64,000 bases of DNA from Tricholoma matsutake (taxonomy: Eukaryota > Basidiomycota > Agaricomycetes > Agaricales > Tricholomataceae), in the NCBI GenBank assembly GCA_026075535.2, contig AP026539.1, positions 13,330,001-13,394,000 on the forward strand, in the 5' to 3' direction. Both the position numbers and the translations under genes were made by a program. Numbering within the stretch: the first letter of the stretch is position 1; the number at the start of each line of letters is the position of its first letter. This document shows, in pieces, positions 1 through 12,202 of the stretch. The notes under the pieces are model-generated. The model did no database searches. It worked only from the letters and a program-made list of their open reading frames with translations, and was not told where the DNA came from.

Positions 1-524
1 AGATTTATGTCCAATTAAAGAGCATTGCTCAGACTGGCTATGCTGACCATGGTTAGTAAATGACAGAGAGGAACATATTACATTCAACCACAGTACTTAC
101 GGTCCACACATCATAAAAGGTATAAATATATCTATGTCCAATTATACCCCATTACACCGGCTATGCTGATCAAATTTAGCAAAAGATAAAAGACAGAGTA
201 CATTCTCCCATGGCATGTACTTGCAGTGATTTATAATACTTAGTACAACAGAAGAAACATTCAGGGACAAACAGTGCGCATACAGCTGATGTCCCTGAAA
301 TTTCAACAAGGGGTCCAGTGCCAGTTGCGGCAGAGCCACAACTGGCAAAACCAAAACTTAGAGGTCGTTGCAAACGACATGACAGGACAAATTGAATGAA
401 ATGGTACAGTAACATAAAAATGCCCTGCAGAAACAAAGACTAGTGACCAGAGTACAAACAATTTGTCACGGGCAGGTATGGCTGGATCATGTGACAACAG
501 AAATAACACTGTCCCCGACAATAT
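1..524 (-). repeat. Dispersed repeat IR1, left copy
   Basis: This stretch is the reverse complement of 50123-50645 with only scattered differences. It begins at the window edge, so its outer end is unknown. The inner end is sharp at a GTCCCCGACAATA motif. Inside it are two related subunits of roughly 130 bases, each with a 'tatgtccaatta' and a 'ggctatgctga' segment. Short open frames in it have no recognisable product. Several differences from the partner copy are CG versus TG/CA. Confidence 0.85.
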
Positions 525-687
525 TCCCAAGAGGGGTGAAAGCGACCCAACAACTGGCTACATCATGTGACAACTAAAAAGGACAATGTATCCCGGCCCG
601 CATATATTGTCAACTAAAAATAGATAATTTAGACACAATTCCAAAAATAGAAACTGGCATTGGGGACCCCAATGCCGACCACAATAC

Positions 688-1256
688 TGTTAGGAACCCT
701 AAAGGTGTTTATGTTAGCCTATGGCATCGGGACGTCAGGAATGGGCGGGTTGGATCACTCACTGTTGTATGCTACTTTGTTGTAGCAGCGGAGGGTATTC
801 GGAATAGCGTCTATAGACCTTGCTTAGGCTCGGCTTATAAGTATTTTTCTTATCTGCTTATCTTTCTATTTTTAGAAAAGTTTCCCATCGGCTTCAGCTA
901 TTGGTAAGATTTTTTTATTTTTAGAAATTTTGATCGGCCATTCGGTGATCGGTAAGCGTTCTTTATAATAATGATGACTGATTATTGTTCATGGCCAAGG
1001 CCATGATTTAAATCACCCTCGGTGTTTGTCATGCTGATTTTTATCAGCACGAGAAAATGGACCCGAAGAGCTTATAAAAGTGAAACAGGATGCACTAGGA
1101 TTCCCCAGTGCCTGTTGTGCTTCACAACTCGCATACTCTTCTGTAGGTAGTAGAATACACCTCCCTAAAACCACGTTGAATGCTCTGACCCTAAGCAGCT
1201 AAGCCAAACACTAACGTGGCCTTTGGCCACTGAGACAACCCTAACTGAGCCTAACA
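688..1256 (+). mobile_element. Possible solo LTR
   Basis: The segment starts TGTTAG and ends CTAACA, so it has the TG...CA ends and short terminal inversion of an LTR. It contains a TATA-like cttataaaag near 1070 and has no coding frame. I could not find a matching 4-6 base target duplication at the flanks, and no partner LTR lies in the window. It could be another non-coding repeat; strand is a guess from the TATA-like box. Confidence 0.35.
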
Positions 1257-1567
1257 TGGTTATGCCAAGACTTTCCCATGAGTGAGTACCACCATCGGAA
1301 TCATCTCCCAAATTTGTTCTGAACAAACAAACCACCAGAAATTTGAGGTCTGCCAAAAATGGAATCACACATGGGAGAAATCAACCTGAGCTCACCCCAC
1401 TCACCCCATCCCACTGAAGAGTGGTAGAAATCAGCAACTGAAAATCCATACATAGGAATGCTCGAAACATGAGGAGACACTAGTACATTAATATGTTGTA
1501 CATGCATATGACTTTATATATTTGATTCTATTCTTGGTTGAAAAAATTGAGAGACTACAATAGACTG
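1257..1567. other. No gene seen
   Basis: Intergenic sequence with no convincing coding frame, splice pattern or repeat that I can see. Confidence 0.5.
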
Positions 1568-1957
1568 CAGGAATAGGGAACCCAAGTCCCCTATTCCAGA
1601 GAGATGGGTGATTGTACATAGAAAAAGTTCCCCTATTCCATAGCAACAGGTGTTTTGAGCAAAAAGAAATCCCCTATTCCAGAGCTACAACATATTGTAA
1701 CAGTTTTTCAATGTGGAATGAGTTGTAAATGCAAGGATGGATAAAGAAATGCAGAGGATGTTGTCAAGAATGACTATTTCCAGGTGTTTAACATGGAGGT
1801 CAGTAAAAGAAAATTTAACAGGACTCTCTCTGATGAGAATAGGGGGCCAAATTCCTCTATTCCAGAGCAATGGCACCTTGTGACAGAATCCCCCCCAAAA
1901 AAAGTGTGTCTGGGGTGGGGTAAGGCTGAAAAGAGGTGGAATAGGGGCCCCTATTCC
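1568..1957. repeat. GGAATAGGGG / CCCCTATTCC motif cluster
   Basis: About seven copies of a 10-base motif occur in both orientations within 400 bases, several followed by 'agag'. The last pair is fused into a perfect 20-base palindrome at 1938-1957. Open frames across it look like chance. The function is unknown; it could be an array of binding sites or a decayed short satellite. Confidence 0.6.
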
Positions 1958-1959
1958 CA

Positions 1960-2330
1960 GATAAGATACATAGAAACATCATGTGATCTGTTTTTTAGTG
2001 GGTCGGATTGCTTGAGACAGGGAGGTGTGACAACAACAACAATGACCCCAATGACGCAGACGACAGAAGCCACTGGGACGACCAATGACCAGCGGGGTGG
2101 CACAAACCTGGGACAATGGCGGGGGTTGGGGACAACCAGGACAACGACAAGGATGAGAGGTGACAACATCGGTGAGGAGAGATGCCAACAGCAAGGGGAG
2201 ATGACAATGACAACGAGGAGGGACCACCATGATGTATGTAGGGGCGGGGTTTTTTTTTTGGTTTTAGTTAATATTGTTGTCCTGCCCCCACTCACATTTG
2301 CATGAGGTGGGGGTTAGTTTTTTATGTATA
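1960..2330 (+). repeat. AC/GA-rich repeat ending in a hairpin
   Basis: This is purine-rich sequence full of 'gacaac' and 'acgac' words, running into a hairpin at about 2285-2313 (CCCCCACTCA pairing with TGAGGTGGGGG) followed by a T-rich stretch. The same layout recurs at 25.5-26.5 kb and 59-60.1 kb. The overlapping frames on both strands look like composition artefacts. Confidence 0.5.
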
Positions 2331-2479
2331 TAATTGTGTAGTCCTCGCAAAGGAGGTTAATTAGTTAATTTCTTTGACCAAATTATGTTGAGCTGCCTCT
2401 CTCAGGGAGTTAAAAACTTATTCATTTGACTGTGTGAACAACCTTCCTTTTTAGGATGTCAGTGTGGGGAGAGTAAGGG

Positions 2480-2890
2480 GACTTCAACGCATCCTGTACC
2501 GCAGCAAATTTACTTGGGTGTCCACAACTTCTATGATGAACTGGACAATACATCCTGTACCATCGCAAACTTAGTTGAGCATTCACAACTTCAATGACAA
2601 ACTGGACAATGGATATCGTACCTGGTGCAAATTTATTTCTACATCCACAACTTCAATGACAAACTGGACAACACATCCCATACTGCAGCAAATTTACTTG
2701 GGCATCCACAACTTCTATGATGAACTGGACAATGCATCCCGTACCATCACAAATTTAGTTGAGCGTCCACAACTTCAATGACAAACTGGACAATGGATAT
2801 CGTACCTGGTGCAAATTTATTTCTCCATCCGCAACTTCAATGACAAACTGGACAACGCATCCCGTACTGCAGCAAATTTCCTTGGGCATC
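2480..2890. repeat. Satellite: 62-base monomers in 186-base triplets
   Basis: Each monomer begins CACAACTTC(T/A)ATGA and contains AACTGGACAA. Three diverged monomer types follow each other in fixed order and the triplet is then repeated, a higher-order structure. It abuts the 3' end of element copy A at 2900. The open frames read repetitive peptide and are not credible genes. Confidence 0.85.
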
Positions 2891-2899
2891 CACTATGAT

Positions 2900-5606
2900 G
2901 TCTATGACCTCAGGTCTACCTAGCGTCTGGCTGTGTACTGTAGAACATAGCAGTAGAATTATCGAGTGGCATATATACTGGACAGAAGTGTAGTACAAGG
3001 ATAATCTATTATATTTGAGGACTACTGTGCACTACTATCTCAATATTTTTGAAATCTACCGGCCCACTCCCATAGACATTGACCCAATGTCTCCGCAAAT
3101 ATATTGATAGGCACCCCAATAGCTCTGGACCATAGGCTTGTCATGGGTGTTCTTTCTATTTCATTAACAAAATAGAAAGCTTCTTCATTTTCATCAAAAG
3201 AAAACCCAACGTCCATCCGTAAAAACATGGACAATGCACTCTTTCCTCCCAGTCTTGAGGATTCCACGAAACATAATTTCTTGTATGTCTCTTGGACAAA
3301 TCAATAGAATTCCTGCTTTCCTTTTTCGCGAATTTCCTGCGTCCCAAAATCAGGATCTGCCACTGAGTAATCTCCACATAGTTTTCCACTCCATTGTAGT
3401 TCACTAATACATATCTAGTCAGTTTTATCAATCTGCAATCCACCGATATGCACTCAACTTGATTTCTTTCAGTGACAAAAACCTGGTGGTGTTCACGAAC
3501 TTCCAACAATGTTTTGATCCATCGTATTGCATATGAGCACAATACAGAATCTTTCCTCCCACCATTACCACCCGCCATTCTCCAAACCACACTGAGTCCA
3601 CCATTCCACCCTTCAGATCCTTCCGCGCTGTTTCGCTTCTTTTACCTTTCTTTGGAAGGAAAACATGGGTCCCACAGTCACTGTTTGTTCTCTTCAACAT
3701 GTACCCGACCAGGATTTGGTCTCCTTCTTTCATCACAATCGTTCTTGGCCGCCTAGTCCCTATACTTTTAGCAACAATGTCCAGATTCCTTATCAATGCA
3801 TCCTTCTGGGTGAGTGAGTTAATTTGAACCATTGAAGGCCATAATCGTGTTGTCAATTCCAGCAGTAGCATTCTCTCCTTGTACCGATCCAGATTATCCA
3901 ACTTTATTTCATACTTAGGGTTGTCCCTGAATCATCAAATGTCCTCATTATAATCTTCTAAACGCAAAACTGATACTCACAAGTAGTCCACTGTCAAGTC
4001 CATACCTCCAATGAAAATGTCACACCAGTCCAGATACCCTACAAAATCTGCAGATGGACTGTCTGGATAGATCCACTCTTCCAAGAAACGCCTCCTGGGC
4101 ACAAATTTGGTCTGGATTTTTGGACTCTCATCTTCATTCAAAGCCCTTGACATTGAGATAATCACATAAAGCTTGTGGAATAAAAACATCAGCTCTGCAT
4201 GTAACTCAATCAGCGGTACAAGAAACAAACCCATTCTTGGATGAGAACTGAACGCCACTTGGCCACTCCTGGATTTCCTCACTTTCTTTTCTTATATGCA
4301 TAGATGCAAGTCCCTATAAGACATTGGACTGATTCCAGCTCCTCTTCGGTTATACTTTCCGTGGTCCACGCGATATCAACCTCTGCATCCCATTTTGACA
4401 TATATCTGGTAGGATCAGGCACATACAATAGCTTCCATGTAATATTTGGTTCCTTCTGGGTCAGTTTCTCAGCGGTGGGTCGCTCACGGAAGGAGTGCAA
4501 TATTTCCATCTCATGGGCACCAAGACGAGATGATGGTGTGGATATAGTTGGTGATGAGCAATTCATATCGGTGCTGTCCAGGGCATCTTGTGGTGCAGAT
4601 GTCTCATCAATAATGGGTGAGGTTATGGCAGAATAGTACACTGAAGACTCGTCTGTAGTGGAAATAGAATCAGCTGTTTGTGTAATTAATCTGTTTGAGG
4701 TTTGTTTATATCGACCAAATGGCTGGGAGGGAAAGAAGGATCTTACTTGACTGAAGCAGGTTCTCCAGATAGGTTCAAGTTGTCCAACAAAACATCTGAT
4801 ATATCCATGGAAGATCCCTGAACAAAGAGGTCACCCACAGAGGATCGTTGGGCTGAAAGTCTGTTTGTAATGCATCAAAGTTTACAAAACATCATATAGA
4901 GGTGCAAAGGCAATACCCTAATGAATTAGGCTGTCCAGATTCACCTGGAAAAGTCGAACCCTTATGATGGTCGGCTCTATTCAGATACTCTCTATACAGG
5001 TTCAAGCCCTGCATAAGCTCGCCATCCATTGGTTGGCGCTTATATGCCCCAGACTGCTTTGCAGCACAAGATACTGAACAATCTTGTGAAATATGTGGAT
5101 GAGTAAACCATATTGAGTAGCTATCTCACGTACTTGGATGCGCATTGCTTTTTTCATGCCTTGCCAAAGAACTGCCTTCAACAGGCCATAGAACTCCTCT
5201 CGTTTTCGTGGTACAAGCCATTGCATTACAAGTATGGCAACACACCAAATATCCTTCCCTTTTCTTTCTTGAAGCTTTGTTTCTTGGTGCAGGCATCATC
5301 GGTTCTGATGTGAGGTTTGTAAGTCACCCGACAATGTTCGTCAAGGTTTGTAAGTCACCTGACAAAGTTCATTGAGGTTCGTAAATCACCCCGCAACTTC
5401 AATCTGCGGTATTACTTTACAATGAATTAGTCTTGGTCTTGAAGTGAGAACATAAGTTGTGAATTGACATGGGTCCACTGAGATCTGAGGCCTTTGCCTG
5501 TGAGAAAAATTAAAGACTTTGGTATGTCGATGCATATGTGACACGTAGAACTTACCTATTTTACATACATCCAGACTTCAGCCCACAAGACATGTTGACC
5601 GATATT
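2900..5606 (-). mobile_element. Repetitive element, copy A
   Basis: The whole 2.7-kb stretch is an inverted, closely similar copy of 33922-36622. The 3' end is shared exactly, at CCTGAGGTCATAGAC in element orientation, with different flanks beyond. The 5' end reaches past copy B and shares about 40 extra bases with fragment C at 60349. I see no terminal inverted repeat, LTR or poly(A). It could be a retroposed gene, a segmental duplicate or a transposon relic. An array of about 30 bases related to TTGTCAGGTGACTTATGAAC lies upstream of the coding part (5310-5400). Confidence 0.75.
3040..5299 (-). pseudogene. ATP-grasp-like protein gene, copy A
   Basis: Read on the minus strand, the product starts MPAPRNKASRKKREG followed by a CxxC...C...H zinc-finger-like segment, then a low-complexity middle, then segments with ATP-grasp character. 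These are a lysine strand ending SDCGTHV (3640-3720), an xWxVVMVGGKI strand (about 3560) and a final R-M-D-(I/V)-G...YFVNEIERTP segment (about 3130-3200). ATP-grasp enzymes join a carboxylate to an amine or thiol using ATP, but no substrate is suggested here. Coding is split by probable introns and frame changes near 3430-3590 and 4280. Compared with copy B, 33 bases are missing near 3590, removing an in-frame QEYIPTLRE stretch, so this copy is probably dead. The family assignment is my inference from motif order. Confidence 0.5.
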
Positions 5607-6540
5607 GCGAAATTCCTGGATATTGAGGCCCATGTAGACAATGAGCATGAAGCTGAATTCTAGGCATCTGACGAAGATGAGTATGGTATGTTCTTCTGTA
5701 TTGCAATAGCTGTCACAGGAGGCAATCATTGACATACACTGTTAGACTTCGTTGTTGATGATGACCCTGGCAATGAGTCATCCGTGCATCCGTACTGTTG
5801 GCACTGGAAAGTCCTAGAAACAGCCTAGCCACTTTTCGCCATCAAAAAGTAGTCAGGAACACCTCCAAAACAGGCAAAACGTACAGGTCACCTGGGTCTG
5901 GGTGACTGGAGGACTATAGTCTTCTGAAGTGGAATACGGATAGATAGCCCTGGTAGGTCTACCAGCCTAAGGCTCAACCCTAGACCACCCCTACTAGTCC
6001 CTAATAACCCTAACCTGCGAGCTTGATACTATACATCTGAATGATGAGAAAGAGATGGGTATGGGAGACGGTGACATTTCACCAACTGGTGAGTCAGAAG
6101 ATTGTATCAGACAATTTGTCCTAGTATTTCTCTCAGAAAACACTGCGCCCTCCACCCTTCGCATTGCAAACTTTCACCAGACAGATGTGGGAGGTGAGCT
6201 CTAAACATCAATCCATCGTCTACCGCTCACTGTGATCACACAGATCAGAATCACAATTCCCTACAGTGGTGTTTGGCAAGTCACGTTCACCACATATACC
6301 CCAAGATGCTCACTGTGCTCCTCAGGGTTGGTATCACCACGCATCTGCTGAAACCCGACAATCTATAGATCTTGCGATAGCCTCTCACAAAATGGTCAAT
6401 CAAACTGTGGTTACCAGATTCACTTCATGGGTACTAAAGCTTACTCCACAGGCCACAGCCGCATCTGTTGAGGCTGTAGCCAGCATGAGATCTGCTGTAG
6501 CAGCAGTGTTGGCAGATGTAGGGAATTCCCTGTAGATAAG
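5590..6540 (+). pseudogene. Hypothetical gene remnants, unrecognised
   Basis: Plus-strand fragments include an acidic segment (DIEAHVDNE... then ASDEDEY) with a plausible GTATGT...TTAG intron at about 5687-5750, followed by VVDDDPGNESS. An 89-residue frame at 6266-6535 rich in Ala/Ser (ETRQSIDLAIASHKMVNQ) comes next. Acidic N-termini of this kind occur in transposon-linked fungal proteins. Frame changes and stops break the reading. No function can be assigned. Confidence 0.35.
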
Positions 6541-7083
6541 CTCATCTGTGCTATTCCAGTCAGCCAATGTAATTGTTCTCACATGCCCATAAAACTCTGT
6601 GTCTTCGCCTCATACAGGTCGTGGGTCAAGTGTGGGGAGCAACTTGAGTGGGTTCTGAGGCCTCCTGGAGAGAAGGCCGTAAACTCCTACTCATCCTCGC
6701 AGACCTGAACAAGATCTCCTATATAGCCTACATGAGGTATCCCCAGTGTAGAGCAACTCGTTAGCATTCCGTTACCAATTGCTCGTGGTGCGAGAAAGAG
6801 GAACGGGAGGCAGCAAAGCTCTTTGATACCTAGTCAAGTGCTTGTGGATGTTGTTGATCACAACGATCAAATCTCCTCATTGTTGTCACAATCACACAAC
6901 AAATATCAATCATCACCGATGTAATGCGTCGGTAGTGAGTTGTTACTTATGGATTATTAATCTGTAAAAATTCAACAAGATGTTTCCAGCCAACAACCTT
7001 ACCGCGACTTTGGATCAACTTAAGTCCCCGTGCTATAGGTTGCAGTTTATTTTGACTAATTGACTTCTAACCCTAACCACCTG
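6541..7083. other. No gene seen
   Basis: No supported coding frame. A short stretch near 5995-6010 and one near 7070 resemble ccctaaccc but are single copies. Confidence 0.5.
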
Positions 7084-9047
7084 TGTTGCCGTTTGGTCTT
7101 GATGGAAGGTCGGAGTGCGTGGGAGTGCAGCCAGTTGCCATTTACCGAGGTAAGAGGTAGGAGAAGTGGTGGGAGGGAGTAGGTGGTCAGGCAGCATTGT
7201 CATGGATGGTGAGCTGGCAGTCATGTGTCACAGTGATTGTGACAGTGGTTGGGCAAAGCGCATTGTGAACACTAGTAGGCGATCGGAGAGGGCAAAAATA
7301 GGACACAGTGGTGCTGAGAATTGTCAGGACTTGAACTAAAGTCAGGTGCATTCATGTTTATGCCGGTTGACAAGTGATGCATGATGTAGCATCATGGAGT
7401 TGTCTGCATATTGTTGTTGTTGGAATTGCTGTTTGTGCTGTCCATTGGTGAACATTGTCATGGTACTTGATAATAACAATTGAGACCAGAAATCGTATTG
7501 GAATTTGAGACAGTTTGATCTTGTTGAACGTTTGTACACAGGGGTCAATGACCATCTGCATAGAGTAACCAAGACACCGTATATTTGCCTACCCAGGCAC
7601 ATCTAAAGCATCCACCTTATGGCTTCATGCTTGGAGCATGCCCAGGAGCCATCCCCCCTAATTTGGGGTCGATGATGTTCAGCACGGTGAATGAAGAAAG
7701 GAAAGTGCCACATCGCTGCGCTTTATGTTGATTTCTCATGATACCTTTCTCATGCACAGACATGCTTCCCTGATCACATGATTATGATGGAATGCACTTG
7801 ATAATTTCATTTTGAGAACAGATAACAAATCAATAAACTTTCCACCATGTCACAGTCCCAAAAATGTCTTTGGGCAGATACAAAGTTGGATTCCACTCCT
7901 CAGCGTAAGGCACGTATTGACAAAGTTGCTAAATTTACCCTGTTCGACGAAGGGGATGTGTCAGATGTCGATCCATCGTTATTCAATGGACAATTATCTG
8001 ATCTCACAGACGTTTCAGATGGAGGATCTGAATTCCCTCCTTCAACCGATCCAGGATCAGAATCCAAAATGGGATCTGGCAAGAGAATTTCAGCTCATAC
8101 GAGCCCATCGGGCAAATGGATGGGGGTGAGGAAGCCTTGCAACGAGTACAAGCTGCCAGGGGCTGGCGAGAATCTCAAGGGCCCAGATGTTGAGGGTTTG
8201 GATTCTCAGGCAGTGAAGCTGTCGATTGAGGAGAAGGAGATCACAAAGAAGTTCACAGACTACCTTGTCAGACACTGGCCAAGCCATCGATTGAATGCCG
8301 ATCTAGCTGAAAGCCATCACCTAGTTTTGGCTGATCCAGTTGCATTCTGGAGTACACTTTTTGTGACCGACTTCAAAAACTTTATTGAATTTATGGAAAA
8401 CACCCCAGAAGCGAACCATAGTGAACAGGTAGGTTGCTATATAATCTTAGAACGATCAGTACGCTCAACACCATATGCTCTCAGCTGATCCTTACTGTGA
8501 ACGGCATATGGAAATGCGTAAGTTTGCATTATTACATGCTCAGGTCCGCTTACATATCCCATGACAGGTTGAAACTGATGTCAGTGGACATTCTCTGTTT
8601 AACTCCGGGTTGTTATTGTTGTTATACAATTCTTGTGTCAGCCAATTGGAGAGAATGATGGACCTGAAGGAAGAGATTAGGGAATGCGTAGACCGTTCAC
8701 ACAAACTTGGGAAGAATATCCTAGAGGCAAGGCGGTTGGGGCGTAGGTGTCTTAAAATGGCAGTATGGATACCTATCACTAGGTGCATGCATCACCGTAT
8801 AAGTCCCTTGTGCCATTTATTGATGATGCGAATGACAGGGTCAATGCCAATCCTGTACTCCATCAGCATGAACCAGTTACATGATGCCAGAATAAAAAGC
8901 GGCGCAATCAAAGAGGACGCGGTGATGGTTGGGGTTCCCCAGGGATGGCGATTGGTAACAGCACCACCACAGTCGGACACCTCCGCACATTCCCTCATCT
9001 TCTGGGAACCTGTCAAGGATGATGACCACACCTCCTCACTTGATAAG
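7084..9047 (+). repeat. Inverted duplicate IR3, left copy
   Basis: It matches the reverse complement of 56921-58890, about 48 kb away, over nearly 2 kb including upstream non-coding sequence and introns, so duplication was at the DNA level. Many differences are CG in one copy against TG or CA in the other. The right end breaks abruptly at 9047, where an inverted piece of the neighbouring gene begins. Confidence 0.85.
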
Positions 9048-9050
9048 TAG
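7847..9050 (+). pseudogene. Hypothetical fungal gene, copy 1
   Basis: The first exon (from MSQSQKCLWADTKLD) is acidic and Ser/Pro-rich, then has a more structured part (ITKKFTDYLVRHWPSHRLNADLAE). A plausible intron spans about 8430-8477. The second part continues ADPYCERHMEMRKFALLHAQ and then LERMMDLKEEIRE...RRLGRRCLKM, probably helical. A TGA at 8562-8564 stands where the other copy has CGA. A further frame change lies near 8810, and the end is lost at the junction with the inverted exon block. I do not recognise the family. Confidence 0.5.
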
Positions 9051-9535
9051 TGGAGGAGGATGAAAGTAGCGATGAGGACCCTCTTATCAATAAATTTGGC
9101 AAGGTATGCATCTTGTACATTTTTTTACAATGCCCAGAATTGATATAAATTTTATCTTTTTACTGAGCACTGCAAAATATGGAGGATGCTTCTCAATCAA
9201 AAAACCATAAGGACAACAGGCAGATCCGAAAACCGATCACTACAAAGGTTACTAAAGTAAGTACTAACTCAATTTTCCATTTTTACCTGGTAAATTATAT
9301 ATTCTAGCCTGCACCTCCCAAAATCTGTCGCCTAACCAAGTCACATGCTCCTGAGGGAACCTCTGCTGGTGAAGGTCCTTTTGCAATGACACCATCCACA
9401 TCCCATGTAAGTGACCATGACAATTTGTTTTATGGCCTTACCATTTTCATTATAGGTTCAGGCATCAGAGAACAAGATGATTTGGCATATGCAGCATGTA
9501 GGTTCTTTATTCTAATGCAGAAAAGTAATTAATGG
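9048..9535 (+). pseudogene. Inverted copy of exons from the adjacent minus-strand gene
   Basis: This block reads almost the same as the reverse complement of 11040-11523, including introns and splice sites (TTTGGCAAG|gtatgc, ACTAAA|gtaagt, CCCAT|gtaagt). It carries four middle exons of the gene at 9730-12202 in the opposite orientation, making a long palindrome with a spacer of about 1.5 kb. It has no start or 3' part of its own. Confidence 0.8.
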
Positions 9536-9729
9536 TTTAACCGAAGACTTCATTATACGTTGTTATTGACTTCATTATACGTTGTTATTGACTTCATTAC
9601 AACCTTGTATTGAGTGTTACTACTAACTTCATTACAAATTTTTATTGACTTGTTACTAACTTCATTACAAATTATTATGGACTTGTTAGTGACTTCTGTT
9701 CAAAGTATTCTAGTAACCAGAATATCTGC

Positions 9730-12202
9730 CTAATTTAACCCATCAAGATTCACCAAATCCTCTAGTGACAATGGGCCCATGCCAGTCCATAATTGCTTCT
9801 CATCATCTGTTATGGTTACATCTTGATTCCCCACAGAGGCAGGCAGAGCAGGTGAGTCAGGAGGAGATGCCAGGAGCTGTGTGACCTGTGGCATGGCACT
9901 GACAAATGTTGCATCAAGTGATGGAGAACATGGCTGAAGGAGGCCCCCACTGTCCACCAATTCAAACCCATCAACATCCATCATAGCATATGCACGCTCT
10001 GAACCCTGAAGCAAAGCTGCTCCACCTGTTTCTAACATCTCCTTCTTGATCAACAGACTTGTGGTGTCACCCAAACTGCCATGAAAGGAGCCTGGCAGGC
10101 TGGATGTATTGGGTGCCATATGACTAGCATCCACAGTGTTGGAAGAAGCAGGAAAACCAGGGAGAGGTGAGTTACGAGGAGGAGGTGATGGTGATGGACT
10201 GAGAGATGACAGGGATGTAACAGGTGATGGAGAAACATGCAAAGCATGATTAGATGGACCAGAAGTGGCTCCAGCAGGATCCAAAGTCAAAGTTTTACCT
10301 TTGCTTACAGATAAGATCCAGGCATCAAAAAATTGTGGAGGCGAAAGAGAGACTTCTGAGCCTTGGACACCATGTTGCCAGAACTTGGGCTGGCCTGGCA
10401 GAGGAGGGATGCCAGGGGAAAACTGCCGAATCTTGTAATGCCAATTTTTGACTTCTTCCCAACCATCAGTATGGATGTTAGGATGAAAGTAGACAGAGTG
10501 ATTGAAAATGCTGTTGTTACCAGCATACTTGACTATGCCAGGTACAACTGTATGAGGTAGGCAGTGGAGATGGCGCACATCAGCTCTGTAGGAAAGTTTC
10601 GATGTATTAAGGTTTGAAAGTGCTTCCAAGCTGCCATTTACAATGCAGAGGAGAGAAAAGTTGGCCAGGGTCACATCATCAATGCTGAAGCCATTCTTGC
10701 CTATGAAAGCAATTGAGCCAAAGTTGATAATAAATAAAGAAATTAAAAAAATGAATTATACAATGCAATGAGCAACTCACAATTTGAACAAACACCCTTG
10801 TCCTTACCCCACAAGAAGTCATTTGAATATTTCCCATACCAGGGTTCAGAGGGCTGATGCCTGAGAAAGACGGAATACTTGTTGTCCTGATGAATCTTTG
10901 TGTGGAGTAGTGAAACCCAGGCATCATAAGATTCCTCCACCCGGTTTTTAGCATTGGCTTGCAAGGTGATTGACCCAGCTGGAAGCTCAAACCCTCAGAT
11001 GCCTAGCGCATCAAGCTGATAAAAATTAATTACATGAGCAAAGATGCATTAGAATAAAGAACTTACATGCTGCATATGCCGAATCATCTTGTTCTCTGAT
11101 GCCCGAACCTATAATGAAAATGGTAAGGCCATATGCAAGTAAAACAAATTTTCATTGTCACTTACATGGGATGTGGATGGTGGCATTGCAAAAGGACCCT
11201 CACCAGCAGAGGTTCCCTCAGGAGCATGGGACTTGGTTAGGCAACGAATTTTGCGAGGTGCAGGCTAGAATATATGATTTACCAGGTGAAAATGATGAAT
11301 TGAGTTAGTACTTACTTTAGTAACCTTTGTAGTGATTGGTTTTTGGATCCACCCATTGTCCTTATGTTTCTTCAATTGAGAAGCATCCTCCTTATTTTGC
11401 AGTGCTCGCTAAAAAGATAAGATTTATATCAATTCTGGGCATTGTAAAAAAATGTACAAGATGCATACCTTGCCAAATTTATTGATAAGAGGGTCCTCAT
11501 CGCTACTTTCATCCTCCTCCACTACAGGTTCTCTCTGTGTCTGATGAAAAATTAACCTTAAACCCAAAAGGCAAAATTAACTAGTTTTAGCAACTTACAG
11601 CAAATCCTGGCAAGGTAGCCAAACCTTGAGTTTTGTATGGAGGAGGGGGGACTGCAATCTTTTCAGAAAAGCAGATGAGTAGCCATCAAAATGAGGATTG
11701 AAACATGAGAAATGAGTAAATGGCTTACATGTGTCATTTTTTCCCTGTGAATTACAGGAGGTGATGCAATCTGTAGGGTCAGTAAAAATAAAGTGAGAGA
11801 TAAAACAGAGGAAAAGTCACCAAGGCTTACATGGACTGTGTTTTTATACCCTGCTTTTTTATTTATACTGGCATTCATAGCAAAAGTTTGCCCAAGAGCC
11901 TCAGCCAAACTTGCATGAACAGTTGTAGAACTCTGGACAGGAATGAGAACATGGGCATCAGACACTAGCAGAAGATTCACTGAGGCTCTATCAGAAGCAG
12001 GGGCAGGAGCAAGGGCAGGAGCAGGGGCAGGGGCAGGAGGAGCTGCAGGGGAAACAGGCTGTATAACCATATATAGCTAAGAAGTTACTTGCAATAGAAA
12101 TGATATATTACTCACAGTGATATAAGTCAACATTCCGAGAGGTGCGAGAAAGCCGATGTGATGGGGGTAAAGTTGGGGGAAAGAATAAATTTGTTGAAAC
12201 AT
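9730..12202 (-). CDS. Many-exon hypothetical fungal protein, near intact
   Basis: A consistent gene model can be read on the minus strand. It starts tentatively at MFQQIYSFPQLYP, then a Pro/Ala run (SPAAPPAPAPAPALAPAPA), then short exons IASPPVIHREKMTH, IAVPPPPYKTQGLATLPGFA, TQREPVVEEDESSDED, RALQNKEDASQLKKHK, PAPRKIRCLTKSHAPEG, VRASENKMIRHMQH. A folded-looking part follows (ESYDAWVSLLHTKIHQDN, then DDVTLANFSLLCIVNGSLEALS...), and the C-terminus is Ser/Pro-rich and acidic, ending near 9730. Every junction has GTAAGT/GTATGC donors and AG acceptors. One in-frame TGA follows LDALGI at about 11000. This may be a pseudogene or a missed mini-intron. Family and function are unknown to me; low-complexity tails of this kind occur in expanded Agaricomycete families. 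Confidence 0.6.

Noticed and set aside
2285..2313. Helitron 3' terminus
   Set aside because: A hairpin is present, but no CTRR end or TC start could be matched.
2480..2890. CRISPR-like array
   Set aside because: Units are contiguous 62-base monomers without unique spacers, and the setting is a fungal genome.
5990..6015. Telomere-like CCCTAA words
   Set aside because: Only one or two units occur, here and near 7070; not a telomeric tract.
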